From: Lachnospiraceae bacterium
GTDB lineage: Bacteria; Bacillota; Clostridia; Lachnospirales; Lachnospiraceae
Length of the DNA: 16,291 bases
Direction of reading: 5' to 3'
NCBI GenBank assembly: GCA_004552595.1
Contig: SFNX01000035.1
Location: forward strand, 1 to 16,291
Shown here piece after piece: positions 1 to 6,704 of this stretch. Position numbers and translations under genes: made by a program. The notes below the pieces were generated by a model that saw only the letters and a program-made list of their open reading frames with translations, was not told the origin of the DNA and searched no databases. Within the stretch, counting starts at the first letter, position 1; every line of letters starts with the position of its first letter.

Positions 1-404
1 GCACTAAGCTCTTCAACAATAGCTTTTACACATGCATTTTCAACAGGATTACCGATTTTTTCCTGGTCAGGATGATAAAGCATCTTTCCATCCTTAGATA
101 CTATATATACATATGAGCTTGGCATTCCCTCGCATTTAACCTCACCAAACATATTATCAAGGTCTGAATACAGCGCCATTTCTGCCGGCTGTCCTAAAGC
201 CTCCATCTCGAATTTACATGTCTTAGCCATTTCCTCAAGATAATTAAGAGTCTTCTCTGTAATGATGTCCTTTGATTTTGGTACCGTTGAAAGCAACGCA
301 ATGAGTACCGCAACAAATACTGCAATAATAATGGTTCCCATAAACGTAGCCATTAGGTTGATTTTAATCCCCTTTTTTTCCTTATTTTTTTTCTCCTTAG
401 CCAT
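1..404 (-). CDS. N-terminal part of a Cache-domain sensor, probably a methyl-accepting chemotaxis protein (cut by window edge)
   Basis: The gene reads leftward out of the window; 134 codons are visible from the ATG at 402-404. The first 17 or so residues are lysine-rich and cytoplasmic, followed by a hydrophobic membrane helix at about residues 18-39. An extracytoplasmic segment then carries a typical double-Cache pattern, 'YVYIVSKDGKMLYHPD' followed by 'KIGNPVEN' (about residues 98-123). In Clostridia this layout is most often a chemoreceptor that senses small ligands outside the cell. The signalling domain lies outside the window, so a sensor kinase or diguanylate cyclase is also possible. 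An AGGAAAGG ribosome site lies just upstream of the ATG, and a good sigma-A-like promoter lies about 60 bases further up. The gene is separated from the symporter unit by a strong terminator, so it is its own unit. Confidence 0.7.
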   Translation of the reverse strand, partial: MAKEKKNKEKKGIKINLMATFMGTIIIAVFVAVLIALLSTVPKSKDIITEKTLNYLEEMAKTCKFEMEALGQPAEMALYSDLDNMFGEVKCEGMPSSYVYIVSKDGKMLYHPDQEKIGNPVENACVKAIVEELS

Positions 405-463
405 ACAAAATACCTTTCCTAGTTAATTTTAATTTTTTGTGTCCATGTAAACACATTATGTAA

Positions 464-492
464 ATTATAATTCTTTTATTTTTTTATTTCAA
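464..492 (-). promoter_or_regulatory. Sigma-A-type promoter for the Cache-domain sensor
   Basis: Read on the minus strand, a TTGAAA -35 box (487-492) and a perfect TATAAT -10 box (464-469) are 17 bases apart. The start codon at 404 lies about 60 bases downstream. The surrounding sequence is very AT-rich, so some chance similarity cannot be excluded. Confidence 0.6.
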
Positions 493-542
493 TAAATATG
501 TATCCAAAATAGCAGCTAATGAATGTACATTTTTAAATATCG

Positions 543-572
543 TAAAAAAGGTGGTGTGAAACAACACCACCT
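543..572 (-). terminator. Rho-independent terminator after the symporter gene
   Basis: On the minus strand a perfect 9-bp stem, AGGTGGTGT pairing with ACACCACCT, encloses a 6-base loop and runs directly into a T tract (the A run at 544-549 on the plus strand). It begins 22 bases after the symporter stop codon. It closes the aryl-acid region and insulates the chemoreceptor-like gene. Confidence 0.9.
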
Positions 573-594
573 GATTAAAAATGCAAATTAATAA

Positions 595-2127
595 TTAATC
601 GTTAAGAGCTGTCTTCTGAGATACTTCATGCTTCTTCTCATAGCATGCAAATGTCTCTTCAACGAAATCATTATCAGGAGCCTTAGTAATAAGACTTACA
701 ACCGGTACAATTACAAGACCTGCAAGCATTGCTATAGCACCTGAATTAATAGGAGACTGAAGAAGCTTAGGCAATACGCTCTTAGCAAACATATTAACCA
801 TCATTAATCCGACTCCGAATACAAAGCTTGCCCAGCATGCAATCTTAGTAGTCTTCTTCCAGTAAAGTGAATAAAGGAACGGAGCTAAAAACGCACCTGC
901 AAGTGCACCCCATGAAATACCCATAAGCTGTGCAATAAATGTAACTGAGCTCTTATACTGGATAAGTGCGATAATTGCAGAAATTGCAATGAATACAACT
1001 ACAAGTATTCTTATTGATAAAAGCTGCTGCTTATCATCCATCTTCTTCATGAACTTACCCTTAAGGAAGTCAATTGTAAGTGTAGAAGATGATGCAATTA
1101 CAAGTGATGATAACGTTGACATTGATGCAGATAATACAAGTATTACTACAAGTGCAATAAGTCCCGGTGAGAGATTCTGAAGCATTGTAGGAATTACTGA
1201 ATCGTAACCATTTGCTGCAATATCAATCTGGTCTGAATACAATCTTCCGAAACCACCAAGGAAATAGCATCCGCCTGCAACAACAAGTGCGAATATAGTT
1301 GAAATAACAGTTCCTTTATGTATTGAACCTTCATCCTTAATTGCATAGAACTTCTGAACCATCTGAGGAAGTCCCCATGTACCCAGTGATGTAAGAATAA
1401 CTACAAACATAAGGTTTAACGGATCCGGTCCTAAGAAAGAAGCGAATATTCCCGGTGTTGTGCTGACAGTTTCGTCTGAAACTCTTGCAAGTCCGTCAAG
1501 TGCATTTAAAAGTCCTCCGTTAGCCTTCATAACAGCAACTATAACTGCTGAAATACCGAATAACATAATCATTCCCTGAATGAAATCGTTGATAGCAGTT
1601 GCCATATATCCACCTGCAATTACATACACTGCAGTAAGTACAGCCATAAGTACAATACATACCGAATAATCAATATTAAAAGCCATTCCAAAAAGTCTTG
1701 AAAGACCATTGTAAAGCGACGCCGTATATGGAATAAGGAATACGAATATGATTGCCGATGAAACAATCATAAGTGCCTCTGACTTAAATCTCTTTCCAAA
1801 AAACTGAGGCATTGTTGCTGAATCAAGATGCTGTGTCATGATTCGTGTTCTTCTTCCAAGAATAGCCCATGCCATAAGTGAACCGATAATACAGTTTCCG
1901 ATTCCTGCCCATGTAGCAGCAATTCCGTATTTCCATCCAAATTGTCCGGCATATCCTACAAATACTACTGCAGAGAAATAAGAAGTTCCAAATGCAAAGG
2001 CTGTAAGCCAAGGTCCTACAGAACGTCCTCCAAGTACGAATCCGTTTACATCTGTTGCGTTTTTACGACAGTAGAATCCGATGCCTATCATAACAGCAAA
2101 ATACAAAATCAATAATACTACTTTCAT
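595..2127 (-). CDS. Sodium:solute symporter, SSS (SLC5/PutP) family
   Basis: A 510-residue polytopic inner-membrane protein of full family length, with about 13 hydrophobic segments starting at residue 1. Family signatures seen are 'GGRSVGPW' (33-40), the unwound helix-1 region 'FGTSYFSAVVFVGYAG' (46-61), 'AGGYMATAINDFIQGMIM' (171-188) and 'SASMSTLSSLVIASSS' (333-348). The last contains the Ser-Thr pair (S337, T338) matching the PutP sodium site S340/T341, so sodium coupling is likely. The substrate cannot be read from sequence. Family members carry proline, pantothenate, sugars and monocarboxylates; the neighbouring acyl-CoA ligases and iorAB suggest an aromatic or other organic acid, which is inference. 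AAGGAAGGG precedes the ATG. The gene follows the acyl-CoA ligase by 89 bases holding a shared operator and a 15-bp inverted repeat, and ends at a strong terminator. Confidence 0.9.
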   Translation of the reverse strand: MKVVLLILYFAVMIGIGFYCRKNATDVNGFVLGGRSVGPWLTAFAFGTSYFSAVVFVGYAGQFGWKYGIAATWAGIGNCIIGSLMAWAILGRRTRIMTQHLDSATMPQFFGKRFKSEALMIVSSAIIFVFLIPYTASLYNGLSRLFGMAFNIDYSVCIVLMAVLTAVYVIAGGYMATAINDFIQGMIMLFGISAVIVAVMKANGGLLNALDGLARVSDETVSTTPGIFASFLGPDPLNLMFVVILTSLGTWGLPQMVQKFYAIKDEGSIHKGTVISTIFALVVAGGCYFLGGFGRLYSDQIDIAANGYDSVIPTMLQNLSPGLIALVVILVLSASMSTLSSLVIASSSTLTIDFLKGKFMKKMDDKQQLLSIRILVVVFIAISAIIALIQYKSSVTFIAQLMGISWGALAGAFLAPFLYSLYWKKTTKIACWASFVFGVGLMMVNMFAKSVLPKLLQSPINSGAIAMLAGLVIVPVVSLITKAPDNDFVEETFACYEKKHEVSQKTALND

Positions 2128-2155
2128 AACAAATCCCTTCCTTAGATAATAAAAT

Positions 2156-2200
2156 ATGGTTTAGCACGTTGAATTGTAACACTTTAACGTGCTAAACCAT
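2156..2200 (-). repeat. Perfect 15-bp inverted repeat between ligase and symporter genes (terminator/attenuator or operator)
   Basis: The arms 2156-2170 (ATGGTTTAGCACGTT) and 2186-2200 match 15 of 15 as an inverted repeat around a 15-base loop. On the minus-strand transcript the stem begins 16 bases after the ligase stop codon and is followed by AUUUUAUUAU. It could therefore act as a weak intrinsic terminator or attenuator between the two genes. The right arm also contains half of the operator described at 2175-2196, so a DNA-binding role is equally possible. The T tract is interrupted, which lowers confidence in termination. Confidence 0.6.
2175..2196. promoter_or_regulatory. Candidate operator of the symporter gene (shared motif, copy 1)
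   Basis: This 22-bp site matches the site at 3881-3902 at 18 of 22 positions. Common blocks are TGTAAC at the left end, CTTTAA in the centre and TAAA at the right end. The core 2180-2191 (CACTTTAACGTG) is a near palindrome, 10 of 12 positions symmetric. It lies immediately downstream of a possible -10 box, a typical repressor position. The regulator is not identifiable from this window. Confidence 0.5.
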
Positions 2201-2210
2201 GTACATATCT

Positions 2211-2239
2211 AATATATCATGATTCGTTTTGCTGTGCAA
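2211..2239 (-). promoter_or_regulatory. Possible promoter of the symporter gene
   Basis: On the minus strand TTGCAC (2234-2239) and TATATT (2211-2216) are 17 bases apart; the -35 box matches the consensus poorly (3 of 6). It overlaps the end of the ligase gene. If real, transcription would start near 2204, just before the operator, resembling the layout upstream of the ligase. Confidence 0.35.
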
Positions 2240-3851
2240 CAAGGTGATCGGCACCATATTTCTTTCTTAATGCCGGCTTTTCGATTTTACCTGTAGCATT
2301 TCTTGGAACATCAGCAAATATTATTTTCCTAGGTCTTTTATACCTTGGCATTCCAAGACAGAATTCATTGATTTCTTCTTCTGTGCAAGTCATTCCATCC
2401 TTAATTGATACAATTGCACCCGTAATCTCGCCTAGTCTTCTGTCGGGAAGACCGATAACCGCAACGTCCTTTATTTTCTCATGGGCAGCCATAAAGTTTT
2501 CTATCTCGACAGGGTAAATGTTCTCACCACCCGAAATAATTACATCCTTCTTTCTGTCAACGAGGAAAATAAATCCATCTTCATCCATCATAGCCATGTC
2601 GCCTGTGTAGAGCCATCCATCCTTTAATGAAGCAGCAGTTGCTTCAGGATCGTTATAGTAGCATGTCATAACGCCCGGGCCTTTAACACAAAGCTCACCG
2701 ACTAATCCCTGATCAACCTCATTATCGTTTTCATCTACTATCTTACAGCTCCATCTGTATCCCGGAATTCCTATCGCTCCTACTTTATGAATGTTTTCAA
2801 TTCCAAGATGTACGCATCCGGGACCTGTAGACTCCGAAAGACCATAGTTCGTATCATATAAGTGATTCGGGAAGTACTCCTTCCAGTGTCTGATCAACGA
2901 CTGTGGAACAGGCTGTGCACCAATGTGCATAAGTCTCCACTGATCTAATTTATAGTCTGATAATTTAATATCCCCTCTATCAAGCGCATCCAATATTTCC
3001 TGCGCCCACGGAACTAAAAGCCAGACAATCGTGCAGTGTTCCTTACTAATAGCATCAAGTATTATTTCAGGTGTTGTACCTTTAAGGAGTACTGCCTTTG
3101 AACCGGCACATAAGCTTCCCATCCAGTGGAACTTTGCACCTGTATGATAGAGCGGTGGAATACATAGAAACGTATCGTCTCTGTCCGTTAAATGATGCTT
3201 CTGCTCCATTTGCGCTGCCTGCATAAGTGATTCATGGTTATGTAGAATAGCTTTAGGAAATCCCGTTGTTCCCGAAGAAAAGTAAATCGCCGCATCATCT
3301 TCATCTTCAATTCTTACAAGTGGTGCCTTTGAAGAACAGTCTGCAACAAGCTCTCTGTAGCTTTCTGCAAATGTTGGACATCCATCTCCAACATAAATAA
3401 GCATTCTTCCTTTGATTAATTCTTCTTCAACTGACTCAACTCTTCCTATAAATTCAGGGCCAAAAAACATAACGTCAACTTCAGCAAGCCTAACGCAGTA
3501 CATAATCTCTTCAGCTGAAAATCTGAAGTTAAACGGAACTGCAATAGCTCCTGTTTTTAATATTCCAAAATATATCGGAAGCCACTCAAGACAGTTGAAC
3601 ATAAGAATCGCAACCTTGTGGCCCTTTCCTATTCCTCTTGAAATAAGCATATTCGCAACACGGTTTGCCTTTTCATCAAATACTGACCAGCTGATTTCTC
3701 TTCTGTATGCTGTCTTATCTGTCTGCTGTACAAGCTCATAATCTTTCCAGCTTATTCTTCTTGTCTCCTCAACAAGCGGATTTAGCTCAATAAGTGCGAC
3801 CTCATCACCGTATAATTTATGGTTTCTCTCTAGATAATCTGTAACCGGCAT
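2217..3851 (-). CDS. AMP-forming acyl-CoA ligase (ANL superfamily, 4-coumarate/long-chain fatty acid CoA ligase-like)
   Basis: A 544-residue cytoplasmic enzyme predicted to activate a carboxylic acid with ATP and join it to CoA through an acyl-AMP. Core motifs are complete: phosphate loop 'YFSSGTTGFPK' (190-200), 'YGLSES' (336-341), 'YTGD' (415-418), hinge 'DRKKD' (432-436) followed by 'GGENIYPVEIE' (441-451), and the catalytic lysine in 'NATGKIEK' (K522). The frame extends to a TTG at 3861-3863, but that TTG has no ribosome site; GGAG at 3858-3861 lies 6 bases before the ATG at 3849-3851, so I chose the ATG. The acid is unknown. It differs from the PaaK-type ligase three genes' span upstream, so the locus has two independent acid-activating enzymes. 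It has its own promoter and operator, the latter shared with the downstream symporter, suggesting joint control of uptake and activation. Fatty-acid or cinnamate-type substrates are alternatives. Confidence 0.88.
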   Translation of the reverse strand: MPVTDYLERNHKLYGDEVALIELNPLVEETRRISWKDYELVQQTDKTAYRREISWSVFDEKANRVANMLISRGIGKGHKVAILMFNCLEWLPIYFGILKTGAIAVPFNFRFSAEEIMYCVRLAEVDVMFFGPEFIGRVESVEEELIKGRMLIYVGDGCPTFAESYRELVADCSSKAPLVRIEDEDDAAIYFSSGTTGFPKAILHNHESLMQAAQMEQKHHLTDRDDTFLCIPPLYHTGAKFHWMGSLCAGSKAVLLKGTTPEIILDAISKEHCTIVWLLVPWAQEILDALDRGDIKLSDYKLDQWRLMHIGAQPVPQSLIRHWKEYFPNHLYDTNYGLSESTGPGCVHLGIENIHKVGAIGIPGYRWSCKIVDENDNEVDQGLVGELCVKGPGVMTCYYNDPEATAASLKDGWLYTGDMAMMDEDGFIFLVDRKKDVIISGGENIYPVEIENFMAAHEKIKDVAVIGLPDRRLGEITGAIVSIKDGMTCTEEEINEFCLGMPRYKRPRKIIFADVPRNATGKIEKPALRKKYGADHLVAQQNES

Positions 3852-3861
3852 TTCCTTCTCC
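3852..3861 (-). promoter_or_regulatory. Ribosome binding site fixing the ligase start
   Basis: On the minus strand GGAG (3858-3861) is followed by 6 bases and the ATG at 3849-3851. It overlaps the alternative upstream TTG codon, which itself has only AT-rich sequence in front of it. This favours the ATG start. Confidence 0.7.
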
Positions 3862-3880
3862 AATCAATAAATAAAAATAA

Positions 3881-3902
3881 TGTAACGCTTTAAAGCGGTA
3901 AA
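3881..3902. promoter_or_regulatory. Candidate operator of the acyl-CoA ligase gene (shared motif, copy 2)
   Basis: The core CGCTTTAAAGCG (3886-3897) is a perfect 12-bp palindrome, flanked by TGTAA on the left and GTAAA on the right. The 22-bp site matches 2175-2196 at 18 positions. It starts 6 bases after the -10 box, at about +1, where a bound protein would block transcription. The central bases differ from the usual CcpA cre pattern. Confidence 0.55.
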
Positions 3903-3908
3903 TACTAT

Positions 3909-3936
3909 ATTATACTATTTCCTGTGTTTTTGCAAA
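3909..3936 (-). promoter_or_regulatory. Promoter of the acyl-CoA ligase gene
   Basis: On the minus strand a perfect TATAAT (3909-3914) is preceded, with a 16-base spacer, by TTTGCA (3931-3936), a partial -35 match. The predicted start near 3902 abuts the palindromic operator. It lies 8 bases beyond the stop codon of the amidohydrolase gene, showing that the ligase can be transcribed separately. Confidence 0.55.
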
Positions 3937-3944
3937 AATGACTG

Positions 3945-4787
3945 CTATTTTAAGAGCTCCTTTGCATTTTCAGAAAAAATCATTTCTCTTTCTTTATCTG
4001 TAAAATCAAGACTGTTGATTTTATCTACATATTCTTTCTGCGATGACCACGGTGAATCGGTACCAAATAATATCTTTTCTATTCCGTGTGCTCTTGAAAG
4101 CCTGACGAAATCTTTGTCCTGCATATTGTATGTACGCATCGGGTCTTTTAGGTCACTTCTTTTGTTTATTTTGCCTAGAGAAAAAGACGTATCGAAGTAG
4201 TAATCTGAACCCGCAAGGTATTTCTCGACATTGTCCCAGTCATTCCATCCACCCATATGGGCTAAAACCATCTTTTTAGGATGAATTTCCTTATCAATTC
4301 TCAGTAGACTTTCAACAGGAATATAATTAGCCTCTTCAAAACCGATATCCCACCCGGCATGCGTTAGCACAATTAAATCAAGTGAGCATGCTTCATATAT
4401 GATGTTCATTATCCGCTTATCGCAAATATCAAGCTGGTAGAAGGCCGGATGAATCTTAATTCCTTTTAGACCTGCATTTGAAATTCTCTTTAGTTCATCT
4501 TTTATATTTTCAAATTCCGGATGCATAGAACCAAATTCAATAATTCCTTCTTTTATTTCCTCTCTAACAGAATCTATTGCAATATTATTAATCTCAACAA
4601 CCTGGTGTGCCTTTGTAGCAACAGGAAGATTAACGCTTAAGTCTATTCCTGCCTCTTTCATGGATTCAAAACGAGAAGAAGCGGTTCCCTTAGTATACGG
4701 AACCGCTCTTGAACTGTCACTCAGTTTTTTTAACGCTTTTTCAGCGATATTATCAGGAAATGTATGTGTGTGAAAATCTATTATCAT
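3945..4787 (-). CDS. Amidohydrolase-2 family metal-dependent hydrolase/decarboxylase, function unknown
   Basis: A 280-residue cytoplasmic TIM-barrel protein of the amidohydrolase-2 (ACMSD-like) family. Metal-site residues visible are the HxH motif (H6, H8) on strand 1, 'LTHAGWD' (H143), 'LAHMGGW' (H177) and the catalytic aspartate in 'FGTDSPW' (D244); 'MHPE' (H89) and 'GIKIHP' (H113) lie between. Family members hydrolyse or decarboxylate small, often aromatic, acids; the exact reaction cannot be inferred. Its ATG overlaps the paaK stop codon (shared ATGA), so it is translationally coupled to paaK and presumably works in the same pathway. Processing an aryl-acid intermediate or removing a dead-end product are guesses. 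No signal peptide is present. I do not recognise a named orthologue. Confidence 0.85.
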   Translation of the reverse strand: MIIDFHTHTFPDNIAEKALKKLSDSSRAVPYTKGTASSRFESMKEAGIDLSVNLPVATKAHQVVEINNIAIDSVREEIKEGIIEFGSMHPEFENIKDELKRISNAGLKGIKIHPAFYQLDICDKRIMNIIYEACSLDLIVLTHAGWDIGFEEANYIPVESLLRIDKEIHPKKMVLAHMGGWNDWDNVEKYLAGSDYYFDTSFSLGKINKRSDLKDPMRTYNMQDKDFVRLSRAHGIEKILFGTDSPWSSQKEYVDKINSLDFTDKEREMIFSENAKELLK

Positions 4788-6091
4788 CCAAATAATTTTC
4801 TCTTATCGATTACTCTTACTGCCTTACCTTCTGAACGAACAATTGTCTTTGGCTGAACAACAGATACATCAACTCCGATACCAAGCATTGATTTAAGTCC
4901 TGACTTGATTTCAGATTCCTTCTTCTTAACGTTAAGCTTAGGGTCTGCTGCCATTTCAGGAGTTAACTCTACCTGAAGCTCAATTCTGTCCTTATTGTTT
5001 ATTCTGTCTACGACTATCTGATAATTTGCCTGATAGCCCTGGTTAAGAATAACCGTTTCAATCTGTGAAGGCCATACATTTACGCCCTTGATTACCATCA
5101 TGTCATCAGATCTTCCGGTAGGCTTTTTCATTCTTACATGAGTACGTCCGCATGAACACTTTTCACGTGTAAGAATGCAGAGGTCTCTTGTGCGATATCT
5201 TAAGAGTGGGAAAGCCTTCTTAGTGATACATGAGAATACAAGCTCTCCTACTGAGCCCTCAGGCAAAACTTCTCCTGTATCAGGGTCGATAATTTCTGCA
5301 ATAAAATGGTCTTCCTGAATGTGCATTCCTGCCTGTGCCTCGCATTCAAATGAAACACCCGGTCCCGAAATCTCTGTAAGACCGTAAATATCATAAGCCT
5401 TAATTCCAAGTGCATCCTCGATATCGCGTCTCATTTCTTCAGTCCAAGGCTCTGCGCCAAAAATGCCTGCCTTAAGCTTAATCTTATCCTTAATGCCCTT
5501 TTCCTTGATTGCTTCACCAAGATTAAGGGCATAAGATGGTGTACAACAGATGATTGTTGACCCTAAGTCTTCCATAAACTGGAGCTGTCTTTCAGTATTA
5601 CCTGATGACATCGGAAGTGTAAGACATCCTACCTTGTGAGAGCCACCGTTAAGTCCCGGACCACCTGTGAAAAGGCCGTATCCGTAGCATACATGACACA
5701 CATCTTTATTTGAACCGCCTGCTGCCACAATTGCTCTTGCACAGCAGTCTTCCCATACTTCTATATCTTCCTTAGTATAAAATGCTACTACTCTTCTTCC
5801 TGTTGTTCCCGATGTAGACTGAATACGTACACATTCATCAAGCGGAACTGCTACATAACCGTATGGATATTCATCTCTTAAGTCATCCTTTGTAATGAAC
5901 GGAAGCTTATGAAGATCTTCAATTCCGTTAATGTCCTCAGGCTTAACCCCCATCTCATCCATTTTTTTACGATACGGAGCTACATTTTCATATACGTGCT
6001 TAACCTGTTCCTTAAGACGCTCACTCTGAAGCTTTTGTAACTCATCAAGCGGCATTGTCTCAATTTCTTTCTGATAATAATTTGTACTCAA
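4784..6091 (-). CDS. paaK: Phenylacetate-CoA ligase family (arylacetate:CoA ligase, AMP-forming)
   Basis: A 435-residue enzyme of the usual PaaK length that converts an arylacetate, ATP and CoA to arylacetyl-CoA. Motifs seen are 'STSGTTGRR' (92-100), 'YGLTE' (236-240), 'YRTRD' (299-303) and a C-terminal lysine in 'SEGKAVRV' (K423). A CxC pair (C312, C314, in 'CSCGRTH') resembles the cysteine-containing loop common in clostridial and archaeal PaaK proteins. The start is the TTG at 6089-6091: the N-terminus 'MSTNYYQKEIETMP' fits the family and AGGAGGAGG lies about 10 bases upstream. The gene follows iorB by 42 bases and overlaps the amidohydrolase gene by 4. Next to iorAB the likely substrates are phenylacetate, 4-hydroxyphenylacetate or indole-3-acetate, rather than the aerobic paa ring-cleavage pathway, no genes of which are present. 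Confidence 0.92.
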   Translation of the reverse strand: MSTNYYQKEIETMPLDELQKLQSERLKEQVKHVYENVAPYRKKMDEMGVKPEDINGIEDLHKLPFITKDDLRDEYPYGYVAVPLDECVRIQSTSGTTGRRVVAFYTKEDIEVWEDCCARAIVAAGGSNKDVCHVCYGYGLFTGGPGLNGGSHKVGCLTLPMSSGNTERQLQFMEDLGSTIICCTPSYALNLGEAIKEKGIKDKIKLKAGIFGAEPWTEEMRRDIEDALGIKAYDIYGLTEISGPGVSFECEAQAGMHIQEDHFIAEIIDPDTGEVLPEGSVGELVFSCITKKAFPLLRYRTRDLCILTREKCSCGRTHVRMKKPTGRSDDMMVIKGVNVWPSQIETVILNQGYQANYQIVVDRINNKDRIELQVELTPEMAADPKLNVKKKESEIKSGLKSMLGIGVDVSVVQPKTIVRSEGKAVRVIDKRKLFG

Positions 6092-6100
6092 TTTAAAAGA

Positions 6101-6110
6101 ACCTCCTCCT
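6101..6110 (-). promoter_or_regulatory. Ribosome binding site supporting the TTG start of paaK
   Basis: On the minus strand AGGAGGAGGT ends 9 bases before the TTG at 6089-6091. The next in-frame ATG is 12 codons further in and has no comparable site. Confidence 0.7.
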
Positions 6111-6133
6111 ATTTGTTTTTATCTTTAAATTGT

Positions 6134-6703
6134 TTAACTGTTTCTTCCTAAAGAAAATGCTTTAAGGTTAAGCTCTACGAATTTAGCCGGTACACATTCC
6201 TTAATTGCGTTTATCCATTTATCAACCGGTATATCAAAAAATGTTGAAAGCTTGCCCATTAACACGAGATTGACTGCTTTAGATGAGCCTGCTTCATTTG
6301 CAAGTGAAAGGCAGTCCATTGCATCCACTAAAAAGCCTTTAGCCTGCATCTTTTCAACTAAATTCTCAGGATAACTCTTAGCACCGATAATAACAGGCAT
6401 AGGGTCAATAGTCTGCGTATTCACAACTATATGTCCGTCCGGTTTTAAATATTCAACATATCTTGCGGCCTCTAAAAGCTCAAATGATACAATATAATCA
6501 GCCTGTCCTTTATCTATTACAGGAGAATAAACCTTATCTCCAAATCTTACATATGTAACAACCGAACCGCCTCGCTGGCTCATTCCGTGTACTTCCGAAA
6601 CCTTAACATCATATCCTTCAGATAAAAGTAAATGTCCTAAAAGCTTACTTGCAAGGAGCGAACCCTGGCCGCCGACACCTACTATCATAACGTTCTTAAC
6701 CAT
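6134..6703 (-). CDS. iorB: Indolepyruvate:ferredoxin oxidoreductase, beta subunit
   Basis: A 189-residue gamma-type domain of the pyruvate:ferredoxin oxidoreductase superfamily, which pairs with IorA to form the active enzyme. It starts with the nucleotide/CoA-binding type loop 'GVGGQGSLLASKLLG' (9-23) and carries the diagnostic 'EVHGMSQRGGSVVTYVRFG' (37-55). An open frame continues upstream to 6808, but the start is set at the ATG 6701-6703 because AGGAGGAGG lies just before it and the extra 35 residues are arginine-rich and unlike the family. The iorA stop TAG (6705-6707) is separated from this ATG by a single base, so the two are translationally coupled. Role: together with IorA, reversible CoA- and ferredoxin-dependent decarboxylation of arylpyruvates. 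Confidence 0.95.
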   Translation of the reverse strand: MVKNVMIVGVGGQGSLLASKLLGHLLLSEGYDVKVSEVHGMSQRGGSVVTYVRFGDKVYSPVIDKGQADYIVSFELLEAARYVEYLKPDGHIVVNTQTIDPMPVIIGAKSYPENLVEKMQAKGFLVDAMDCLSLANEAGSSKAVNLVLMGKLSTFFDIPVDKWINAIKECVPAKFVELNLKAFSLGRNS

Positions 6704-6704
6704 A

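Noticed and set aside
989..1180. Plus-strand open frame inside the symporter gene, and similar short frames inside other genes (for example 3412-3741, 7081-7356, 10148-10378).
   Set aside because: They lie entirely within well-supported genes in other frames, have no ribosome site or family motif, and are explained as shadows.
3881..3902. Possible CcpA cre site for carbon catabolite control.
   Set aside because: The left end TGTAAC fits partly, but the central CG of the cre pattern is not in register and the site has a TTTAAA centre.
3925..3940. TTTTTGCAAAAA palindrome after the amidohydrolase gene, considered as a terminator.
   Set aside because: There is no GC-rich stem and no following T tract; it overlaps the -35 region of the ligase promoter instead.
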